DNA of 60,585 nt, taken from contig JAUNUN010000014.1 of assembly GCA_030538155.1 (NCBI GenBank), positions 1-60,585 of the forward strand. The letters run 5' to 3'. Positions 54,203-60,585 of the stretch are shown one piece after another. The notes beneath the pieces were generated by a model, which saw nothing but the letters and a program-made list of their open reading frames with translations, was not told where the DNA came from and searched no databases. The stretch comes from a bacterium. GTDB taxonomy: Bacteria; Desulfobacterota; Desulfobulbia; Desulfobulbales; Desulfobulbaceae. A program made the position numbers and the translations under genes. Position 1 is the stretch's first letter, and each line of letters begins with the position of its first letter.

Positions 54203-54957
54203 CAGAAGGGCGTGGTGGTATTTGTGGGAACGCCGGAGAGTTCCAGAAAGGCCTCGATTTTAGCCCGAGCCGAGTTACTGGGGCTGACATCGCAGTCTAT
54301 CACCAAGGCCTGGGGATGCTTGCGACCAAGGTGCTGCGCCAGAGCCGCCTTGGCGCAGAAGGACTGGGTAAAGAAAACCGTGGGCAGGGTCGGGTCAAAG
54401 CGACATTCCAGCTCAAGATCGGCCGGGGTTTTGTTTTCCATGCAGCGGGTCCAGCCAAAGACATGAGTCTCATTCGGAAAGACGGCCAGCAGGTCAAAGT
54501 CCCGCGGGGGCACGCCCCAGAACCCACACAAAGGTGTGCAGATTTCGCGTGGCGTATGGGGGCCGGCGCTCTGCACGGTCTTGGTGATGGCGGCAAATCG
54601 TTCCACGAGCGGCATGGCCGTGGTGCAGAGGGGGTGGCCGAAGGCAACCCGGTCTTCGTTGCGGGTACGATGGATGGGGATGGGCAGCATGCCTTCCAGA
54701 ACAGAGGCAATATAGAGGGCGGCATCGCACTTGCCGGGCCCCACATCGATGTAGATCCGGTCAAGGGGCAGCAGCATGCAGTTCAACACTACCGTGCGCA
54801 AAATAGCGCAGTAGACCTTGGGTACCCAGAGTGCGCTCTGGTCAATGGGGGCGCGGACCTGGGGTTCGTCCAGATCAAAAATCTCCGCTCCTTCCCGATT
54901 GAGTTGGGCTATTACCGCAAGAGGCGGCACACCGACAATACCAACCCGCTTGCCCAT
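54202..54957 (-). CDS. Cys-rich protein of unknown family, partner of the activase
   Basis: 251 residues from ATG 54957, which overlaps the lptG-like stop; its own stop overlaps the activase start by one base, a coupled arrangement. Ten Cys at 50, 60, 77, 111, 140, 144, 172, 185, 201 and 222. Striking motifs are GPGKCDAALYIASVLEG, REICTPLCGFWGVPP, FGWTRCMENK and VIDCDVSPSNSARAKIEAFL. The layout recalls metalloenzyme partners of activases, but I recognise no family and no membrane part. Several Cys could bind an iron-sulfur cluster. Confidence 0.7.
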   Translation of the reverse strand: MGKRVGIVGVPPLAVIAQLNREGAEIFDLDEPQVRAPIDQSALWVPKVYCAILRTVVLNCMLLPLDRIYIDVGPGKCDAALYIASVLEGMLPIPIHRTRNEDRVAFGHPLCTTAMPLVERFAAITKTVQSAGPHTPREICTPLCGFWGVPPRDFDLLAVFPNETHVFGWTRCMENKTPADLELECRFDPTLPTVFFTQSFCAKAALAQHLGRKHPQALVIDCDVSPSNSARAKIEAFLELSGVPTNTTTPF

Positions 54958-56036
54958 CAGAGATCCTCGCGTATCAAGAGGGCCAGCCCGGCAATGCCCA
55001 CCACAACATGTACAATGATGGCGGCAAAGAGCGGATTGATATAACTGGCCTTGGCGAGCGACTGCAGGGTTGCCCAGACCCCCCAGCAGAAAAAAGCCAT
55101 GCCGCAACTTACCGGAACGGCGAGGGAAAGATCACGTCCCCACCTGCGATAAACCATGAGCAAGAGCGGCAAGCCCAAGAGCAGCAGGGGCAGGCCGAGG
55201 GTGGTGTAGGAGATGCGGCCGAAAAATTCGGCCCAGGCCCTGTTCTTCTCCTCCGGTGAGTTCTGGTGCCGTGTTTCTTGGTAGAGTTCAATCAGGGAGA
55301 GTTCCATGCTGCGGTAGGCCGGAACAAAAAAGCTCTCCGGTGTTTCCGGAAAATGCATCCATTTGAAGCGGTACAGTTCGGTATTGTATTGGACCGGCCC
55401 GGTTTTAGTCTGCTCCTGACCCTGGATGAGTCGCCACTGCTTGCTATCCCAGCCCGCCCCCCTGGCGGCGATGATTGACTCCATTTCGTAATCTTTATTC
55501 CAGGTGGCGTACGAAAAAAAGTAGAAGATATCCCGGCGGGGATCAGGCCTGATAAAGGAATAAAATCCGTCCTTGCCACGGTAGTAATAGCGGCCGTTAC
55601 GGTAGATGCCGAGCGAGACTCGCCCCTGCACCTCTTTGTTCCAGATTTCATTGGTCACGGCCACGGTACGCGGCAAAACCCATTGCGACAGGGCTAGAAA
55701 AATAAGGATGGAAACCATGCCCGCCGCAATGATGGGCGCGGTGATTTTGCGCAGGGGGATGCCGCAGGATTTAAGCGCAATCAGTTCATTGGTGTGGTTG
55801 AGTACGCCCAAGGTGACGACACCGGCAAGCAGCACGCACACCGGGCTCATCTGCTCGACAATAAAGGGGATGTTGAGCACGAAGAATTTGAGAATCAGCC
55901 CAGCCGACTTGCCCTTTTCAAGGAAATTGTCGATCTTTTCGAAAAAATCGATGAGCAGATAGAGGGAGATGAGCGCGGCAAAAAGCATGCCGAGATTGCG
56001 CAAAAAATGCCAAAGGATATAGCGATGAAGAAGCAC
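54957..56036 (-). CDS. LptF/LptG-family permease (YjgP/YjgQ)
   Basis: 359 residues with six predicted membrane segments, three at each end, around a large periplasmic domain (about 115-255). The family signature is NHTNELIALKSCGIPLRK. LptF and LptG form the inner-membrane part of the lipopolysaccharide extractor with LptB. LptG is the likely member by resemblance, but the second permease is absent here. Its stop overlaps the next gene, an unexpected partner. Confidence 0.88.
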   Translation of the reverse strand: MLLHRYILWHFLRNLGMLFAALISLYLLIDFFEKIDNFLEKGKSAGLILKFFVLNIPFIVEQMSPVCVLLAGVVTLGVLNHTNELIALKSCGIPLRKITAPIIAAGMVSILIFLALSQWVLPRTVAVTNEIWNKEVQGRVSLGIYRNGRYYYRGKDGFYSFIRPDPRRDIFYFFSYATWNKDYEMESIIAARGAGWDSKQWRLIQGQEQTKTGPVQYNTELYRFKWMHFPETPESFFVPAYRSMELSLIELYQETRHQNSPEEKNRAWAEFFGRISYTTLGLPLLLLGLPLLLMVYRRWGRDLSLAVPVSCGMAFFCWGVWATLQSLAKASYINPLFAAIIVHVVVGIAGLALLIREDL

Positions 56037-56094
56037 GATGTATTGGAAGAATCAATCAAGGAATAAGTTTGGGGGCTAAAGAATCCTGCAAGTA

Positions 56095-56305
56095 TGTGCC
56101 TTGGCTGCGGTTATGGCCAAGGCCTGTAGAGACTGACGGGCACCGGCTCCGACGCAGATTGTACACCGGAACTTGCGCCGCCTCCCAGAGAGGAAGCTTC
56201 TCAAGCCTGCATTTCTGTGGTAGGCTTTTTTCAAAGCCTCAACTGACGGACAGTAGAGGGAGACCGCCTGCGCTCATAGCCGCTCAACAGCGCTGCGCAG
56301 GCCCT
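56095..56305. other. Hairpin-rich intergenic region, candidate non-coding RNA
   Basis: In the 304-base gap between divergent lptG-like and DHH genes there are three perfect inverted repeats: CCTTGGC/GCCAAGG (56099-56122), AGGCTTT/AAAGCCT (56222-56239) and GCCTGCGC/GCGCAGGC (56266-56302). I see no open frame of merit and no match to tmRNA, 4.5S or 6S RNA. A structured RNA or leader is possible. Confidence 0.35.
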
Positions 56306-56340
56306 TCCTGCCTCGACATCCTGTATCTTACTTCTTTTTT

Positions 56341-57408
56341 ATGGCTTCTACCACACCGAAACGGCTGGAAAAGATTGCGCACAACAACATCACCTGCAGC
56401 CCCAGCAAAAATTCTGCGGCGGCGCGTTTGCAAGGGTTGTGGGCGCAGTTTGAGCGCGCAGACACGGTGCTGATCGTCATCAACGCCGATCCGGATGCCT
56501 TGGCCTCGGCCATGGCCCTCAAACGGTTGCTCAGTTACCGGGTGCAAAGCGTGACCATCGGCTATCCCAACGAAATCCGGCGGCTCAACAACACCACCAT
56601 GGTCGAGCGCCTGAAAATCCCTATCGAACGCCTGCACACCCTTGCAGGCCGGGAGTTCAGTAAGCGGGTTCTGGTTGATTCCCAGCCCAACCACCTGCCG
56701 GTTTTCGAGAAAATGAACTTCACCGCCGTGATTGACCATCACCCCATCACCACCGGCTGGAACGCAGATTTTATTGATATCCGGCCCGGTTACGGGGCGG
56801 TATCGTCCATCATGGTGGAGTATTTGCGCGCGGCCAACATCAAGCCCTCTGTTGCCCTGGCGACCGCCCTCTATTACGGCATCAAGGTCGATACCCAGAA
56901 CTTCCAGCGGCAAACCATGCAGCCCGCTGACGGCATCAGCTTCCGCTACCTGTTTAACCTCGCCAACCTCAACCTAGTGCGTAAATTCGAGCTGTCGGCG
57001 CTGCGCCGCTCGGAACTGCGCTACTTCCGCATTGCCCTGGCCGAGGTGCGGAGCAGCAAGGGCAAGGCTTTTGCTCATCTGGGCAAGGTCGGCACTCCTG
57101 ATATTATCGTAATTATTGCCGATTTCTTCAACCATGTGGAAGGCTTTGACTGGGTGCTCGTCTCCGGCCAGCACAACGACAAGCTGGTGGTTGTCTTCCG
57201 CTGCGACGGGTACCGCAAAAACGCCGGCAAACTGGCTAAGAAGATGTTCGGCCAGTACGGCTCCGCCGGCGGCCATCGGGAGGCGGCCCGGGCAGAGGTG
57301 CCCTTAAAAAACCTGCCCTTGAAAGAAGGCGCTGAATTTACCACGCAAACCCTTGTTCGCCTGGCCTCTGCTTTTGAAAAAAAACCGACCCCAGCCCCGG
57401 CCAAGTGA
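56341..57408 (+). CDS. DHH-family phosphoesterase
   Basis: 355 residues. Motifs are NADPDALASAMALKRLL (the DxD motif), VDSQ, DHHP and the DHHA1 C-terminus with GSAGGHREAARAEVP. The family includes oligoribonucleases (NrnA) and cyclic-dinucleotide phosphodiesterases, with Mn-dependent hydrolysis of phosphodiester bonds. No sensory or membrane domain is attached, so a NrnA-like nuclease is the best guess. The leader is CT-rich and no ribosome site is visible before ATG. Confidence 0.88.
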   Translation: MASTTPKRLEKIAHNNITCSPSKNSAAARLQGLWAQFERADTVLIVINADPDALASAMALKRLLSYRVQSVTIGYPNEIRRLNNTTMVERLKIPIERLHTLAGREFSKRVLVDSQPNHLPVFEKMNFTAVIDHHPITTGWNADFIDIRPGYGAVSSIMVEYLRAANIKPSVALATALYYGIKVDTQNFQRQTMQPADGISFRYLFNLANLNLVRKFELSALRRSELRYFRIALAEVRSSKGKAFAHLGKVGTPDIIVIIADFFNHVEGFDWVLVSGQHNDKLVVVFRCDGYRKNAGKLAKKMFGQYGSAGGHREAARAEVPLKNLPLKEGAEFTTQTLVRLASAFEKKPTPAPAK

Positions 57409-57553
57409 GGCGCAGCCGCTTGAAAAGGACTTTTTTTGACCTTGCAATGCTCGCAAGGTGCAGATAATAATGAAATACATTCACGATGTAGCCGCACTTT
57501 TGGAATTTGTTTCCACTATCTGACGGCTGCTCCTATCTGCGAGGCGGTGCCGT

Positions 57554-58810
57554 ATGAATCGACCTTCTATTTTGGCGATGGTGCTGGCCGGAGGCCGTGT
57601 TGATGAGCTTGGCGTGCTCACGCACTACCGGCCGAAATCTGCTGTTCCATTTGGCGGCTTTGCCAGGGTGATCGACTTTGCCCTTTCCAACCTGCTCCAC
57701 TCGGGTATTGAGCGGGTCGCCATCCTCAGTCAGTATCGTTCCTATTCCCTGATCAACCACATCGGCACCGGTGCCGCCTGGGACTTGGTCGGCCGCAGCA
57801 GGGGCATCTCCATCTTGCCGCCCTTCAAGGACTACAGCAACCCGCACTGGTATCGTGGTTCTGCTGACGCTGTGTTTCAAAATCTTGATTTTATTCGCTA
57901 CTACAACCCTTCGGTGGTGCTGGTGCTCTCTGGTGACCATATCTACCATATGGATTACAGCCGGATGGTTCGCTACCATCACGAGCAGGATGCCGACCTG
58001 ACTGCGGCCTTTATTGAGGTGCCCATGGAGTCTGCTTCCCGCTTTGGTGTGGCGGATATTGCCGATGAGGGGCCTTACGGCGGCCGGGTGCTGGCTTACG
58101 AGGAAAAACCGGAAAATCCACACTATAACAAGGCCTCTTTGACCGTGTTCTGCTTCAAGCCCTCTGTTCTGATCGATGTACTGAGCAGGAATCAGGAGAG
58201 CGACTCCTACGAATTCGGCCGCGACGTCATCCCCATGATGATGCAGCAGAATTACCGGGTCTACGGCTACAAGTTCAAGGGCTATTGGGGATACACCAAA
58301 ACCATTGATGAATACTGGCAGACCTCCATGGATTTACTAGGCCCTGAACCCAAGATCGACATGGAGGCCTGGGGTATCCGCACCAACCTGCTCCACCGCG
58401 ACATTGCCAACCGGCAACCGGTGAAAATAGGATCCCAGGGCAAACTGACCAACTCCCTGGTCTATGACGGCTGTGTTGTCGAGGGCACGGTGCGCAACTC
58501 CATTCTCTTTCCGGGTGTGCAGGTGCGCAGCGGCGCTGAAATTAACGATTCCATCATCTTTTTCGATAATATCGTACACGAAGGCGCTCGCCTGAACCGT
58601 GTGGTCAGCGATGCGGATACGGTCTACAATCGCGGCGCGCTCGTGGGCACGCCGGGCGGAGACAACACCGCCGGTCGGGTCACAGTGATTGGTTTCGGCA
58701 ACAGTGTTCCTGCCGGCATACAGGTGGGCAGCGGCTGCGTGGTGGTACCCAAGCTGCCGGCTGCTTCCTGGCCCGCGAAAAACCTGCAAGACGGGGAGGC
58801 ACTGCAATGA
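57554..58810 (+). CDS. Glucose-1-phosphate adenylyltransferase family protein, copy 1
   Basis: 418 residues with the nucleotidyltransferase domain followed by a left-handed beta-helix. Substrate motifs are LSGDHIYHMDYS and YEEKPENP. The usual GGRGTRL loop is replaced by GGRVDELGVLTHYRPKSAVP, a variant found in part of the family. In the GlgC reaction glucose 1-phosphate and ATP give ADP-glucose for glycogen. It overlaps copy 2 by four bases, so the two proteins are coupled and may form a hetero-oligomer with one regulatory subunit. Confidence 0.88.
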   Translation: MNRPSILAMVLAGGRVDELGVLTHYRPKSAVPFGGFARVIDFALSNLLHSGIERVAILSQYRSYSLINHIGTGAAWDLVGRSRGISILPPFKDYSNPHWYRGSADAVFQNLDFIRYYNPSVVLVLSGDHIYHMDYSRMVRYHHEQDADLTAAFIEVPMESASRFGVADIADEGPYGGRVLAYEEKPENPHYNKASLTVFCFKPSVLIDVLSRNQESDSYEFGRDVIPMMMQQNYRVYGYKFKGYWGYTKTIDEYWQTSMDLLGPEPKIDMEAWGIRTNLLHRDIANRQPVKIGSQGKLTNSLVYDGCVVEGTVRNSILFPGVQVRSGAEINDSIIFFDNIVHEGARLNRVVSDADTVYNRGALVGTPGGDNTAGRVTVIGFGNSVPAGIQVGSGCVVVPKLPAASWPAKNLQDGEALQ

Positions 58811-60075
58811 GAGAAAGTGGCGATGCCCTGGTTCTGCTTCTGGCCGGCGGTATTGGCAGCCGGTTAAACCTTTTGGTCGGTCACCGCGCTAAACCTGCTG
58901 TGCCCTTTGCCGGTTTGTACCGTATTATTGATTTCAGTCTTTCCAATGTCATGAATTCGGGCCTGACCAGGGTGGGCGTACTCACCCAGTACAAGCCCCT
59001 TTCCCTGATGGCCCATATCGGCAGCGGCGAGGCCTGGGATTTCACCGGCCGCACCCGCGGCATCAAGATTTTGCCGCCCCGCACCGGCGAGAAGGATTCG
59101 GACTGGTACAAAGGCACTGCCGATGCTATTCGGCAAAACATTGATTTTGTTGAAAACAACCCGGCTGACCAGGTGGTGATCCTGTCCGGCGACCATATCT
59201 ACCGTATGGATTTTGACGCCATGCTCGCCTATCACCAGCATAAAAAGGCGGATGTCACCATTGGTATGATGGTGGTGCCCAAACGGGATATCCATCAGTT
59301 TGGCGCAGGCATTGTTGATGCGGAAAACCGCATTGTGGACTGGGAGGAAAAACCGGCCATCCCCAGGACCAATCTGGCTTCCATGGGTATCTACATCTTC
59401 GATACCCGCTATCTGCTGCGCACCTTGGCCCAAGACCGGGAAGAGGTGGATTTCGGCATGCACATCATTCCCCGGGCCATCAATGAAGACCGGGTCTTTG
59501 CCTATCCCTTCTACGGGTATTGGCGGGATGTCGGCACCATCCAGGCCTATTGGGAAGCCAATATGGATATATTGCGCTCGGGCTCGGGTATCTCGCCTGA
59601 AGAGTGGGAAATCCGCTCCAATCCGGAATACGGCGACCGGCCCATGGATCGGCAGGCCGCGCGCTTTGTCTCGGGTTGCGACGTGCGCTCCTCTATGATA
59701 TCAGCAGGTTGTGTTATTGAAGGCACGGTCACCAATTCAGTGCTTTCACCGGGCGTGTGGGTACGGAAGGGCGCCAAGGTGCATAACTCGGTTATCTTCC
59801 ATGATTCTGTGATCGAAGAAAATGCCGTTGTTGACCTTGCTATCTGCGACAAACGGGTCTACGTGCATCCGGGGGCGGTGGTTGGCCATGGCGAGCAACT
59901 GCATCTGACCAACAAGCTCTTCCCCAAACACCTCTATACCGGCATCACCTTAGTGGGCAAGGAGGCGCGCATCCCAGCCAATGCTCGCATCGGCAGAAAC
60001 TGTCGTATCAACTTCGGTTTTACCAAGGACGATTTCAGCGGCAGCCTGGAACTGCCCGACGGAGAATCGGTTTGA
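58807..60075 (+). CDS. glgC: Glucose-1-phosphate adenylyltransferase, copy 2
   Basis: 422 residues. The nucleotide loop is LLAGGIGSRLNLLVGHRAKPA, closer to the canonical GGRGTRL than copy 1. LSGDHIYRMDFDAM and the glucose-1-phosphate region DWEEKPAIP are present, and the C-terminal beta-helix is complete. It starts inside copy 1 (ATGA) and is the last gene before a strong terminator. It is the better candidate for the catalytic subunit. Confidence 0.94.
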   Translation: MRESGDALVLLLAGGIGSRLNLLVGHRAKPAVPFAGLYRIIDFSLSNVMNSGLTRVGVLTQYKPLSLMAHIGSGEAWDFTGRTRGIKILPPRTGEKDSDWYKGTADAIRQNIDFVENNPADQVVILSGDHIYRMDFDAMLAYHQHKKADVTIGMMVVPKRDIHQFGAGIVDAENRIVDWEEKPAIPRTNLASMGIYIFDTRYLLRTLAQDREEVDFGMHIIPRAINEDRVFAYPFYGYWRDVGTIQAYWEANMDILRSGSGISPEEWEIRSNPEYGDRPMDRQAARFVSGCDVRSSMISAGCVIEGTVTNSVLSPGVWVRKGAKVHNSVIFHDSVIEENAVVDLAICDKRVYVHPGAVVGHGEQLHLTNKLFPKHLYTGITLVGKEARIPANARIGRNCRINFGFTKDDFSGSLELPDGESV

Positions 60076-60194
60076 CGAGCAATAGGTAGTAGGGGCAGCT
60101 TTGTATGGCTTGCGGCCGTTGGTAGAAACGTACCGGAAAGGTCAATGTACAGGCAGATCTGCTTGCCCTAGAGGCATGATTATGGTTTATTCCT

Positions 60195-60225
60195 GCTTCC
60201 CTCTTTCTGAGGGAAGCTTTGTTTT
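60195..60225 (+). terminator. Terminator of the glgC pair
   Basis: GCTTCCCTC and GAGGGAAGC form a perfect 9-bp stem with a 5-base loop, followed by TTTGTTTT. It lies 120 bases after the copy 2 stop and 24 bases before the tRNA. Confidence 0.88.
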
Positions 60226-60248
60226 GCAGGCTGTACTCATCATGTATT

Positions 60249-60324
60249 GCTCCAGTAGCTCAGGGGATAGAGCACAGGATTCCTAATCCTGGTGCCGCAG
60301 GTTCGATTCCTGCCTGGAGCACCA
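60249..60324 (+). tRNA. tRNA-Arg (anticodon CCT)
   Basis: 76 bases with encoded CCA. Acceptor GCTCCAG/CTGGAGC, D arm GCTC..GAGC, anticodon stem CAGGA/TCCTG with loop TTCCTAA, T arm GCAGG TTCGATT CCTGC all pair. The anticodon CCT decodes AGG. This tRNA is a common phage and island target. Confidence 0.97.
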
Positions 60325-60585
60325 AATTGACATCCAAAGAAGTCCCAGGAAGTACATTAACCCAGTGAAACCATTAGGTTTTTCGGGGTTTTTTCTTGCC
60401 TTTGCATCTCACAAGTTCCAGTCAATTCCGTTGACATCCATGACACATACCGGGCACAAATACGGGTATATTTAAGTTGCAATCGAATAACCGGCTACCC
60501 AGTTACCCGGTTATGAAGGTTCATACCCATGTTAGCCATAATGGCTGCCAGTAGGCCTTAAAAGACCTGCCCCTTTGCAAACATG
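60325..60585 (+). other. Sequence after tRNA-Arg, possible start of an integrated element
   Basis: 261 bases to the window edge. A nested hairpin (AAACC-ATTA-GGTTT inside AACCC..GGGGTT) followed by TTTTT at about 60359-60394 may terminate the tRNA. TTGACATCCA occurs twice (60327-60336, 60431-60440), and ATAACCGG/CCGGTTAT forms an inverted repeat at about 60486-60513. No open gene is seen. This resembles the att-side flank of islands but is unproven. Confidence 0.4.

Noticed and set aside
57439..57459. Perfect hairpin ACCTTGC/GCAAGGT before the glgC pair
   Set aside because: No T run follows on either strand; it overlaps only a weak TTGCAA/TAATAA promoter-like pair, so I did not call a terminator or promoter.
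1..60585. CRISPR array or transposase gene
   Set aside because: I found no regularly spaced short repeats with spacers and no transposase-like reading frame.

Overview
The window reads as chromosomal DNA of a sulfur-metabolising anaerobe of the Desulfobacterota, most like the Desulfobulbia. This is inferred from gene content: a TusA/DsrE/YedE sulfur-relay module, a desulfoferrodoxin / rubredoxin / flavodiiron-protein oxygen-defence cluster, a class I fumarase, a tmRNA tag ending DDYNYALAA, and GC-rich coding in the core. No rRNA gene or other direct taxonomic marker is present.

Layout. (1) Positions 1-4.9 kb are an accessory island at the 3' end of the tmRNA gene. It holds an AT-rich unknown gene cut by the left edge, a truncated DNA-binding protein, a 210-bp remnant of an older integrase, an AlbA_2/ATPase-type regulator and an intact tyrosine integrase with repeated TGACGGTA sites. 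(2) 4.9-15.4 kb is core: ssrA-smpB, a GspE/PilB ATPase, pcm and a lipoprotein, htpG, a protoporphyrinogen oxidase, a CBS-ACT protein and ftsH. (3) 15.6-26.6 kb carries panE-panB and the dnaN-gyrB-gyrA-gpsA operon next to an AT-rich region with a perfect DnaA box, a candidate oriC. (4) 26.6-35 kb has a serine hydrolase, a divergent sulfur-transfer module (YedE transporter versus TusA and two DsrE-type proteins plus a 57-residue protein), then fau, gatC, gatA, hisC and cmk. (5) 35-38.3 kb is the oxygen/superoxide defence cluster under a Fur/PerR-type regulator fused to a second winged-helix domain. (6) 38.6-43.2 kb has nadB, a parS site, parA-parB and an MBL-fold hydrolase. (7) 43.3-51.3 kb has fumarase, then a minus-strand operon of a split RdgC-like protein around a TPR protein, gatB, radC and hemW. 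(8) 51.6-60.6 kb has malic enzyme, a coupled trio (LptF/G permease, Cys-rich unknown, BadF-type activase), a DHH phosphoesterase, two tandem glgC paralogues and tRNA-Arg(CCU), perhaps the edge of another island.

The most striking structure not explained by genes is a repeat of about 130 bp (six copies, two of them shortened) lying 3' of genes in one fixed orientation. In five of the six copies its first bases are the stop codon of the upstream gene, and its 22-bp ends are imperfect inverted repeats, so its RNA should fold into a long hairpin. Other leads are the Cys-rich/activase pair coupled to an Lpt permease, the Fur-winged-helix fusion with an internal start site, twin TTGACA promoters embedded in inverted repeats between tusA and yedE, and a hairpin-rich 300-bp intergenic stretch at 56.1-56.3 kb.
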